Of a stretch of DNA of 64,000 nucleotides, positions 13,401-25,400 are shown piece by piece (position 1 is the stretch's first letter; every line of letters starts with the position of its first letter). Origin of the DNA: Membranipora membranacea. Taxonomy: Eukaryota; Bryozoa; Gymnolaemata; Cheilostomatida; Membraniporidae. The stretch is taken from the NCBI GenBank assembly GCA_914767715.1, contig OU612074.1, forward strand, positions 16,416,062-16,480,061. Reading direction: 5' to 3'. Made by a program: the position numbers and the translations under genes. The notes under the pieces were generated by a model, which had not been told where the DNA came from, searched no databases, and worked only from the letters and a program-made list of their open reading frames with translations.

Positions 13401-16400
13401 AACAAATTCCTGCCAAAGGAATACCCACACTGATATTTATTCTGTTATATATGAGACCGGTAGCTTAGACAGGCGGCTGGGTTGCCAGATTAGGGGCTTG
13501 TAGGGCCATTACATCAGTTAAGATTTAGAGCGATAAATAATTGCCTGGACAGTCTTGTAGCAGATAATCTTTCAAAGCTATCAGCTTAATATTATCGCCT
13601 GCATTCATATATTTAGAATTTACAGTGACCATCAGACATTCCGTACAAACGAGTTCTATTGTGTCATTGAACTATAGGTCTGTTTCGGTAACTGTAAATT
13701 GCTGAACAGGCTGAACGGACTGAACAGCTGAACAGAATTTCTCAGACTAAAATTATTATTTGTTATCATTTCTCTGGCTGGCAATCACTTGTCAGACACA
13801 TTCCTCCTAACCAAATGATTTGATGAGTCACTAAGTTCCTGTTGGCACCTAATATAACCAATTTAGGGCAAGCAAATGAAGCAATCAATGTGCCAATTAT
13901 GACAAAATCTGATAGTGCTCTGGAAATTGGATACCAGAAACATTATCCAGCTCAACCTCAACCTCAACCTAGCCAGTCTTAACAAGCTTTGTTTAGGGGG
14001 GGGGGGGCTATTTTCCATCCATTCACTAGTCGTGTAATGCCAAAAGATTTTCTGTGCATAAAATTGAAAGAAACCAAGGTGAATGCAAACTTGAAATAAA
14101 TAATTTAATGAGACAAATATAAAGAATTGTCCATGCTTATGCAAAATTAGCCAATCATGTAAAGAATCAAACAAATAGTAGTCTGAGAAATTCTGTTCAG
14201 CTGTTCAGTCTGTTCAGCAATTTACAGTTACCCGGTCTGTTTGATCAAGAAGTAACAGGGGAAGCTGTTACTCCTTGGTTTGATTTACCCTTGCTTCTCT
14301 CTACCCACATTCCATAAAATTCAGAGCTTGCGCTCCATGCCCAGAACATCTTCATCCAACAAACAGCTAATGAAAGCCATCCACGCTAAAAAATCCCAAG
14401 GAGCGTAGATTAACCCTTAGTGTGTCATCTATATAATATATACTTTTTTATTGGCATCAAAAGTCATCTCATTCGAAATGTTTTGCACTCAGTGCCAGAA
14501 AACAATTTTTTTTTATAACAAAAAAGAGAAACAGAAGGGAAATAATATCATCAATGATGTTGGTCAAGTCGATAATATATGGTTGAAAAGTAAAGTTTTG
14601 AATGAACTGAACTTCTCTTCAATGAATGAAATGAACTATATAATCCCTCTGGTTAGCTATTCTTGTTGAAATTCCTAAAAATGGGGTTGTAAAAATTGAT
14701 ATATCTTAAAACCTAGAGGGTGTAGAAGGAAAGTTTAAATAAACTTCTTCTAAACAAGATTCCTGATCTATCTATATAACTTTTAACCACCCAGCAATAA
14801 CTGAAATGATTGATGAGGTGTTGAAACACACAAAAAAGTGTACAACTATACTTATTTTGTATATATCTGAACACAAATACTCTCACACCGGTCTTACAGA
14901 ATCATAATTTGTACCACTGGACAGGGAATTTTGTTTAGATGAGAAATAAAAAAATAACTAACTCTTTACGAGCAATGATACTACCATGGTGATGATTATA
15001 GCAAGGAGGGTTCAATATTAGCAAAATTTATGCAAGCAGTGCCATCGTACTATAATCCTCTATCAATTGGTAAGCTGCTTTGTACTAATTTCTAAAAATT
15101 ATTAAACTGCCTTGTACTAACTACTAACCAGGATAGTAGTCTTGGACCTCACTAACCAAAAAATGTGTACTAGCAGCCCCGATTCCCACCTAACTGCAAC
15201 CCTCTATGAGCCATAAGAAGCTTAACACAGGGATAAACCGACTTATAAATTTGCCTGCCATTGCTAAACACAATGCCTGAGAAACCATTCTGTGATCAAT
15301 GAAGAGGGAGTTCATTGCTGTGATCAAACCTCAATATGTATGTGTGCGCTATACAAATGACACTTCTTGTTTCGGACATACAGAGGTAGACCGACCCTCT
15401 CACCAACCTCAACCGGACTCACCCACACAGTTCAGTGACAACCGACAACCAAATGTATCATGTAATGATATATGACAAGATGTAAGATCAGTGCATCAAC
15501 ATGAACCTAGTGCTCAGCCTATTTGTCGAGTGATGAACCTTTTGATCATGTTTTGGAAATGAATTGAAAGCTGTTTATTTTAAAAAACAAGTCGTACTCA
15601 TTGTACTCTTAAATATAACTGATATACATGTTAATCCACAGTAGGAATACCTGCATTGAACTAAAGTTCACTGATACCTGAATAGGATGCAAAGCATTGG
15701 AATGAAAAATTATGAATAATCGACGAGGTGAGAACAATAAACAGTCCAAAAAAAAAAATTGAATCAGTAGAAAATACTAAAAAAGTTTAGATGTTATTCT
15801 TGCATATGTTAACCCACAAAACATTGGCATTCACAATCAACAACCCTAGAAGGCCTCCTGCGATTGTCAACAGGATTATAAAATACCATTAGGCGCAAGA
15901 AATGCCCTAAAGTCAATTGATATATCAATACAAATGTGAACACTGAACAGCTTGAAACTTTGATAAAATGAGAGCATGTGGCCATCCCTATCAATTATCA
16001 TATGGGGAAAGTTTATGTGGCACTACTTTTTGATCTATCGATTCAACAGTGTGCAGTGACAACATAGTGCTGCGCAGATATAAGAGTGTGACTTTTGTGA
16101 CAGTTCACTATCGGAGGAGGTGCTTATGGTGCATATTTGATGTGTCATGACTGGTGTCCGCTCTATACCGCCATGAGTCTCAATTATAGTCTGAAAAGAA
16201 GAAAAATGTATATCAATCACCGTGTCATACTTTCAGAGCGATTGTGGCTAAATTAGGGGGAGGGTGTCAACGTGTCGCTGGCTAAAGTATCCTCAATTTG
16301 ATATATTTGGTATATTCGATATTTACCGCAACCCATCACCAAAAAAAACTATATATTATACGCGTCTAAGTGATGTAGCAACAATCATGAATCAGAGGAT

Positions 16401-19400
16401 AACATTGTTTGACATAATAATTTTGCTGGTGACTCCCAAAATATTGATAGATAAGCATTGGTGATCATTCAAGCCCATACATACCTTGGGTGGGGGGGGG
16501 GGGGGGTATTTGTCCCTGGTGTCTTCACAACTTCAGTTCCAAGTGTAACAAAGAGAGCATCAGCAGAGTGTGCTTCTTTGAAGCTGGAGTTATTGGTGGT
16601 GGGTGACAAGGTGTGAGAAAACTGCTGAGTATGATACTCTGTCGTATATCTTCTGAGTCACTGTCCCCATTCTACGTTCACTCCTCCAAATAGTAAAACT
16701 GTAAAAAATAATCTTGTATGTAGAAATTTCATGATGTGAAGTAAAAAAACGGTAAGATTGTTGTAGAAAAAAATTATGTGCGGAGTTTGGGACACCATAT
16801 ATGAGTATATCTGTGAGAAATGACCTCCTGACAGCTATCTATTGTATGCCGTCTATAGAATATGATGAAGCTATGACTGTCCACTAAACTCCGAATTGAG
16901 ATGTATGTAGGCCCACGCGGCCACATCAAAACAGCACTTTGTGAAGTACCATACTATCACAGAAGACAAAAGTATGCAAAGCGAAAGCAGATATAATATA
17001 TATAAGCTCAGTGTCGGGCCCAAGGTGAAACAACATTAGCAAATGCTCACTCCGATGGTTTGTTCAAAAGCTTCAGGTGTCATACAATAACCCCCCCCCC
17101 CCCTAATTCCCTTCTAACAGAGGCACTGTTGAAGTTTAGATCAGAGTACACAATATGACGCAAAAATCATGGCTCAGAATAATTCATTTTAGCAATCAGG
17201 AGTGGGGAAACTTTTCAATATGGAGTAGCGTTGGTTGGGTGGTTGGCGATCATCAATGTTAAGTTGGTTGGATGAAGACATATTTCTTCTTTCTTTGATC
17301 CAGAACCATTACAAGTTCTGTGATAAATGCCTACATTTCAAGTTCCTCCCATTTTACTGGTGACACCAGAAGCGAATCAAAATGCAGAAAAATTGGATAA
17401 AACGATAGGGATAATGACATAACATACACTGTGACATTGCATTGACTAGATTGGAAAGCAAGCACTCTGTGCTCGACATCTACTTGACTCTTTGTTAGGT
17501 TATTTACTGAGCATGGTGACAAAAAGTAAAACATTCTCTACCTCAAGAAAAATTTTAATCTAATTTGCATATATTTGGAGCTGCTCCCCCTCCAGCCATC
17601 AACACAAGACAACATCGTTTTACTTGGATTTTACTAGGATTGGAGCAACCGGAAATGCAGGGGTGAAAATATTTTAATTGACATACAACTTATATTATAA
17701 TCATGTGGGAATTTGCCAACAGCATTTACAGCCATGCTTTTTTTATTGTTATTCAGCAGACTGTTAGTACTGCAATGGTTGTCTGCACTTAGTTTTTGTA
17801 ATAGAGGTGAACTCCGAAGGCACTTGGGTGCCTTTCTCAAGAATTGGATGTGACAACCCTGTCACAACCATCCAATCAGCTCATTAAAACCCAAGTATCT
17901 TAAAACTTTGAACGTGAGGTCACCCACTGGAAGTTAATGTCAAGTGACGGAGTTGAGAAAATATTGGCTAGCCATAATTTTATTACTTCAAGCCATTTTC
18001 TCGAAATGCAAACTTTTCCTATTGAACTAACATTACTCCACTAGAGTAATCCCATCATTGAAAGTGGGGTCCAATGGTATTGAAGTAACTCACGGTTTAA
18101 TCTTCTGGCAATTTCTGGCGGGAAGCCATGGTTTATTAGCTACTGAATACCATCAAATCATCTTCTGATCTAAAACCACATATTATATATATATACGGGT
18201 GTGAATATTGAGTTTTTTGAGATATTCATATATCACTCTAAATACAATAGGACGATAAACTTGATCTTACATAATATTCAGGATAGTTGTCTAAAGATGA
18301 TTTGCAGTAAATTACTCTTCTAGCGGAGTAGGGAGTCTATATGAAGAAATGAGAGCAAATGTTAGCTTGCTTTAAATGTAGCTATTTGTGAATTTTCCCT
18401 GCTGCAAATACTTAACTCTCTTAGGGTATACACAATGTTACATTGACTGCCAGCAACTCACATTTCGGCACATAATTTAAAACATATTGACTATGGACCA
18501 ATTGTTTCCCCTGAAACAGCTGAGGTCGGCTCAACAAATATGAATGGCTGAGGATGAATTTTTTTCTCAATTCTTAGTTTTGGATTTTTTTACCAGATGT
18601 ATTATTACTGATGAAAACCATGTAAGCCCTCTTTCTTTCACCCTATCTAGATATGAAGTTAGGGCACTGAGATCATTGCATTTGGAGCCGGATTCTAACA
18701 TTTTAACAAATTACAAATAACACAACACTTAAAAACCAAAATCACAATCTGATCGCTCACCAGGTGAGTGAGCAATACCTGCTAGGGGATAATAACTAAC
18801 AGTTACTAGCTAGACTTCTTAGTTAGTCTACTCATTCTTCACGACTGAGTAGTAGAGTACTACTCTACTACTCAGTCGTGAAGAATGAGTAGACTTACAG
18901 AGTAGTGTGAGAGTAGCTTACCACTTTATCTGATGAATACTTGTTCTTCCTACACTAACTGCCTTCAAGTTGTTTGACGCGGTAGTCAAATGTCAATAGG
19001 TGCCAACATCCTGCTAATCCAATGCCTCAGGTGTGTTCTAAAATGTAAGGTACAGTAATCAAAATCAAGCAGATATAATGCTCATAAAAAGTTCCATAGA
19101 GGAGTAAAGTATTCATAGGAGGAAATTTTCTTCATTTTGCGCAGGCTTGAAAAAGCTAACTTCAAGAGTAGCAAACATACGCCCACCCTTTTTTCTTTTT
19201 ATGGACTTCAACCTTCACTAGCCAAAATTTAATGCTAGCTTACATTAAGTCATCTCAAGACTAGCTAAACTAAACTTTAGCTAATACTTACTCCCAAGGC
19301 TATACGTTTAGTTGACTATAAATTAGAAACAAGTTTTATGCTGTTTAATTTTATTTAGGGCCTGTGACCTAGAATTACCCACACACCAACATATGTTGGG

Positions 19401-22400
19401 AAGTTAAATGCCCCATGATAACCACATTCGAACAATTGACAATACTTTAAGAGACAGATTTCATTATCATTTCATTCACCCCCCCCCCCCTTCCTTCACC
19501 TGCAATCTACCTTATCAAACTAATTAGTTAACCACTAATTAGGTTGATAAGGTAGATAGCAGGTGAAGGGAGGGAGGGAGGGGGGTCTTTCAATGAGTAT
19601 GAGATATGGTTACCAATTAGGCTACCGATGGTATCCTTGATTTGGACAATCAAATACAAATGATCACTGCGTCAGGGTAGCGAAGAGTATATCATGACCC
19701 ATCATGAATCATAATAATGTAACTATTTGACACTCAGACACTCACTCGGTACATCAAGATTTCTCAGGACAAAATTCAAACCACCAAAGGTTCTGATGCG
19801 TAACTCTGCCATTATCATGCCATACTGAATCAGTCTTTCTCCTGTATTCTCTGCAACAAATATTTAGTTGATGATGTGATAAAGTATGAATATAATACAT
19901 TCCAATGTCCTAAGTACATTATTTGCATTCAAATTATTTGCAGTCTTATAACATGGCTTTGCTGCTACAAGGTTCATCCCTGGACCCTTCAATTTTCTCT
20001 GCATTGAGAGCCTGATTCTAGCATGTTGCCAAATTACAAATAACACAACACTGAAAGACCTATGATGGAAACAGATTTGCCAGCCGTTGGTGAAGAAGTT
20101 TGTGAAATTTTATATCTGGTGTCTTGGAATGGAAACACTCGATCTATAGGTTTGATCAGCACATAACGCCAGCAAATTTGTAACTAAAATGATCATTCAA
20201 GATAATGAGCTGTGGCAAGGAGGGTGGAATATAGGGAAGAGGTGACTTGATGTTGCGAGATGGAATGAGTTGTTCCCTCCATGAAAAAAAGAGCACAACT
20301 CTGATAGTCACTGAACTCCTAATTACACTAACTGGCCGGCTTCAATGAAAAATTCTTGCTGAGGCCTGCCAGTGTTCAAGCAGTTTTTACCAAATTTATG
20401 CCATGATACTTCAACGATTACACCGGCGCAATTATCATCAGTTAGCCTACACATATCACCTGACATTTATATCATTATATTACTAACGATGCTCGATGTA
20501 AGTGTAACAGTGGAGATATCGATGCTTATAACCCCAGCCATCTCAAGCCTTTCTGGGTCAGTTCCCTGCTGCAACTTAATCAAATTTTACAACCGAAATT
20601 GAAAATTTTATTGTCTGCTTACCTGTTTGAATTGAGTAAGCTGAACGACTATTGATACTACGAGTTGTATCACATCTGCTATAAACCACCCAAACACTCT
20701 CTTCTTCATTGTACTGTTCTCAGTACTATTCTGCGGTCTGTGTTGCTTTACAATGTAGACTAAAATACAAAAAAATCTGCAATCAAAAGGAGTCATTTCT
20801 TGTATCTAGGCGTATCTACTTTTTTCCCAAATTAACAAGACGAATAATTAAACCAGCTTTATACTCTAGAGAGCTAGTACCGCTACAACACTTGAATACA
20901 CCATTCTATTGTTGAAGATTTACATTTGGGAAACTTTTGCAATTGTGTGCAAGCTGGCAATGGTCTAGTTTCTCTCAGTAACCAATTTCTCTACTCTCCA
21001 ACTACAGACCACTAGAACCAATGGTTGTCAGTGGTTGACCTTGAATTAAGGCGAAGTACATGCTTGCAACTCAAAGAGCCCACACATGTAATATTATATG
21101 CAATCCGCCCCCCTCCCCGATCACTGCTTATTATAATGAAATGACCACTGTGATGCAGTTGAGACTCTGTACAGCCAACAAATCATTTGAATTCAATACC
21201 ATTGGCAAAAGGCAAGGTCTGCACGGGTTTCCTTCCTCTGGTGATCGGGGTTGGTATATTCTTTATTACATTATAGACCAGGGAATATTTCAATTAGCAT
21301 GAGCTGTGCTTTGTAAACCAAAAGATCATTACAACTTAAATGCTCAATATCCTCGCTCCTTAGATAAATTTGTTCGCAAATAGTTCACACAAGAGTGAGC
21401 ATAGTTCAATTGATTAGTGGCCAATTCTCGAACGAAGCTAAAAGCAGGTCTCGCCTACTAAGCTAGTAGATGATGTACCACTTGGTCTTATATGCGCATG
21501 CTTGATCAGTAAATAAAGTGTATACTAAGATGTATATAGTTTTGCTGTTTGTATTTAAGGGTGACCCCACCAGTCTCAGACAGTTGGGAATGGTTGACAT
21601 AAAGCAATAATGATCCGTCAGTTGCGCCGAGGCAAAGCCTATGCACACACTTTATACAAATACAAGACCCAGCCTACATAGGCTGTAGTGTAGTTGTAGT
21701 AAAGAGAGGGGGCATTTCCTTACAATGTAAAGTATGTAGGCCTACATGTAGCCATAGTAGATTAGCAATAACAGTTCTAGACAATTAGTTGCACGAGAGT
21801 TGCCCACCTAAACATGCCACCACCAACAAACAACAAAGCGAGGAGTAAGGAGTAAACTCCTTGGACTTGTATGAGACTTCCCCCCCTCTTACAACTCTTA
21901 GGAGTCCTTCTCCTTGCTTGATATTACACTGCACATGTACATTGGACTGGTACCATTGGCAAACTACAGAAAGCTACTAGTAGTGATAGTAACTAACAGT
22001 TACTAGCTAGACTTCTTAGTTAGTCTACTCATTTTTCACTCACAACTGAGTAGTAGAATAGTAGTGTACCAAATATAAATACTAAATAACATTTATTTAC
22101 CTGAGAGCTACAACAAATTGATTCAATCAAGTCCATTCACAGCTGTTCTAATTTCATTCTTCTTGTGAAGCTGAGTTGGCTCATCATCTCTTCATCGTGG
22201 TCTTATGTGTCTGTGAAGTAACTGATTGGTGCCACTGAGTCTGACTGCTGTTCAGAAAGTTGACTACTAGCAATATCGATAACTAACTCAGTGTTCCCCA
22301 ACACAGATATTGTAATCAGTATGAAGTTATTGAACAGGCCAATAAGAAAAAAGTAAGATGTAATGGGCCAATCATATCAAAGCCTGTGAAAATTCGAAGA

Positions 22401-25400
22401 GAGAGGGCAACTCTTCATCTTGGAAGGTTTGAATGTGAGAGGGCAATTCCGAACCAGTTACCTTATTACCCTGGAGTGATTATATCAGCGTATTCAAACT
22501 GCACCTATACACTACGTAGATGTAGCGATCTTAAACTCGTGAAGGGGCGAGTCAACGCGCTTCGACTCAAACCATTTTACAGCTCAAATATCATACCAGA
22601 AGTTCCTGATATCAATGTACACAACCCTGTCGATTCTGACCAGTTTGATTCTGAGCCAACGCCCACATCTGCTAACTTGACGCAAGAGATGCCTGCGCCT
22701 GTTTCTACCCCGCAACCGGTCGCAGTGGGTAGTCCGGGTCAAACAGCTGAATTCTATATTGTTGAGTGTTTACTTGGTTCATTTGTGAAGAAGGGTACAA
22801 GGTACTTTAAAGTGAAGTGGAAGGGTTATAAAGATAGAACATGGGAACCAGCAGAAAATATCCCAGATAGTCTAATTGCAGATTATTATGCCAGAAAGGG
22901 AAAGAAAAGCCCCAAAATCTGAAAAAAAAAAGAAAAAAAAAAAGAGAAAACGAAATAAAATCAAAGGTGAATTTGGTTTGAAGCAATGTCTAGCGGGAAG
23001 GGAAGAGTTTGGTAGTGCAGTGGTGACCTTAGAATTGCTGAAAAAAAAGAGATCATTTTTACATGCATTACATCATAATCACTTATTAGTTCTAACATTA
23101 TTATTCAACCATTAGTCTAGTAATTAGTAATTATAATAATCACAAGTATCATTTTAGGCATCATTTTATTAGATTAGATTTGATTAGATAGGCAAACCTT
23201 TATACAGTCTTGCGTAAATACAGGGCCAACATCCATTTGATTAGGCGAGGCATGAGGACACGAATTTAGTGGATACGACTAAATAAAAATAAACAAAATA
23301 GATATTGGAATTTATCAGTGATATCAACAGCCAACCATGTAGGCTTGGCATAGCATTTCCTGTACCGGGAGGGTACTTATCAATAGAATTTGATTATCAA
23401 CAGCCAACCATGTAGGCTTGGCATAGCATTTCCTGTACCGGGAGGGTACTTATCAATAGCAGGCTTAATAATAGCCAGTAATAATAGCAGTTAACAATTT
23501 ATAAATAGCATTAGTCAAGTGACCTTTAGCCAATCATATTTAGGAGTTGTGATGCCATGTTGATGCGCGCCTGTGTCTAGGGATGCTTAGTGTTGGTACT
23601 CCTGCCTGTGGATTGTGGATAGAGCGTTTGGACTGCGCGCTCATTTTGTCGATATATACTGGGCCTGTTCCTTGTGACTTGTGTGGGAACTCCTGTTGCT
23701 GCGGGGTCTCTCTCATGTCTGTGTCCTTGCTCCATCGGAGTGGCGGGGGACTGTGTAGTGGTCTGTCTTCCTGTGCTGCTGCATTGCTGGCTGTGGCACG
23801 ATCGGCATTCCTTTTGCGTGACTTGGTGTGTCTTATTTTTTTGATAGCAGTCAGCATCTTTTTATCATACAATATTTTTATTTATGCAATTTTATCTTTA
23901 GTAAATCAGTTTTACCACACATGTGTGATGGAAGCAAAACGAGTTTGATTTTGGCTATCATTAGAGTTTTCTTTTAAGAGACTAATTTTGATCAAGAAAG
24001 AAGGGGCAAATATAGTATGAATCATTTTTTACAATTGTTAACCTCTGACCCCACAATCATTTTAATCCTTTATATGCATGCTATGTAGTATTCAATAGAA
24101 CATGAATCAGTTAGTGTTTAACCCTATACAAGCCAACACATTTATTTAAACCTCTCACTATAAGCTACAACCCCAAGTGAAGATAATTCTATCTATAACA
24201 ATCAACACGTACTGCGTCAGCCCTCATTCAACATTCATAACAAACAACAATATCATAGTTATTTGCGAATGCTTGTAAAATTAGATTCAATCTGGAACAT
24301 TTTAGCAATAAAGCAGGAGCATTTGTAACATGCAAACTTTCAATACTCATTTGCATTTCTTGTTCAAAGTGACAGATTTGCTAAAGGAAACAATTACTAT
24401 GATATTAACAAAATACTTTATTTGAATATCCAAAGGTCACCGTTCTGGGTTATTTTGAAAATAAAGCACTTGAAAAAGGATTTAACACCAATACAGTTAA
24501 GATGATTATGTCTAGAAACAGCTTTGGAAGCTACATGCTCTATGCTGAATGGCCACTATTTTGAAATATATTGTGCCTACATACTTGAATATCAAGGATA
24601 CAAAATGCGAAATAAGAATCGAAATTAGTGAGTAATAAAATTTTTAGGCATAGGGCCACAATCAGCCCGCAAAAGATTGTTCATTAGGCAGCACTGGGAA
24701 AAATGCCGCAGGTTGCCGACAGCTGATCTAGACTTTTGCAGGACTTTCACTTCTACCCAATAGGAATTGGCCGTGTAAAATTCTAAAATCTGCCAATATC
24801 TGACAAACACAACTATGTCTGAGAATCAAACTCACAGCTTATTTTGCAGCCCATTAGGCAATCGTTACTGAGACATAATTCATCTCATGTCATGGTATAC
24901 GCTGCCTGGTAAAAAAAATACAGTGGCAAGCTTTTAACGAATAAGAATATCTATGATTGGTGTTACACGTCACAAAAACAACAACACAACAAATTATATA
25001 GGCTTTTTTGTCTAGATAAAAAGTTAACATAATAAGGAGATTGCAATTGCCGTTATCTGAACAAATATGAAAAAGCAAATTAAATGACAAAGATAATGAT
25101 AGGTACATGGGCAGCTACTATAGAGAACTGAATAATAGTATAATCTGTGACAAGTTTGCGTGAATGAATGAAAAAAATTAAGAAATCATAGCTGCTGTTA
25201 TTTAAACTCACATGGGAGAAGTATAATTATAGCAATGAGTAAAGCAGGGGCGTCTCTCAATTAGAAAGAGTGATCCTTTACAAAAGCAAGTTATCACTGT
25301 CACATCACTCAAAATTATCACTCACTTGGTGTTAAATTATCACTCACTTGGTGTTTCAATTAGAGAAAATCGCTCCCAAATCGCTCACTCAGAGTGTATA

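Larger units (their letters stand above)
11057..14413. mobile_element. Candidate TTAA-bounded inverted-repeat element (~3.36 kb)
   Basis: TTAATCTACGCTCCTTGGGA followed by TTTTT at 11057-11081 is repeated in inverse orientation at 14389-14413, giving 25-bp perfect inverted ends with TTAA at both outer edges. TTAA target duplication is typical of piggyBac-type elements, but the ends lack the usual CCY start and no transposase ORF is visible. A Mutator-like element is nested inside. The pair could instead be two separate MITE ends. Confidence 0.5.
8278..22485. other. ~14-kb block inserted in the Gypsy pol gene
   Basis: Left of about 8278 and right of about 22485 the sequence is Gypsy pol, and in between it is not. 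Candidate edges are GGGCATA on the left and GCGTATTCAAAC on the right; the exact junction and any target duplication are unclear. The block contains a tandem array, SINE heads, a Mutator-like foldback element, a TTAA-bounded inverted-repeat pair and several hairpins. I see no convincing coding region in it. Confidence 0.6.
3546..24256 (+). mobile_element. Ty3/Gypsy chromovirus-type LTR retrotransposon, split by a ~14-kb insertion
   Basis: The 246-bp LTRs at 3546-3791 and 24011-24256 read identical base by base. The same AGTTA lies outside both (3541-3545 and 24257-24261), as expected for one insertion with a 5-bp target duplication. A primer-site-like TGGTGGAGCTG starts at 3795, and a polypurine tract (AAGAAAGAAGGGG) precedes the 3' LTR. 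Internal order is gag, protease, RT, RNase H, integrase, then after about 14 kb the end of integrase with a chromodomain. Defects are a gag 5' region with no ATG, a frameshift near 7270 and the large interruption. The copy is non-autonomous. It lies in an intron of the modular gene, in the same orientation. Confidence 0.85.

Noticed and set aside
8278-22485. A Polinton/Maverick or other large DNA virus-like element
   Set aside because: The size is right, but no polymerase, capsid, ATPase or integrase frames and no long terminal repeats were seen.
22876-23115. Lys-rich open frame of 79 codons
   Set aside because: It overlaps the chromodomain end in another frame and runs through a poly-A-rich 3' region.
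23540-23948. Overlapping open frames of 110-121 codons on both strands before the 3' LTR
   Set aside because: No recognised domain, opposite-strand mirror frames, and located in the element's 3' untranslated part.
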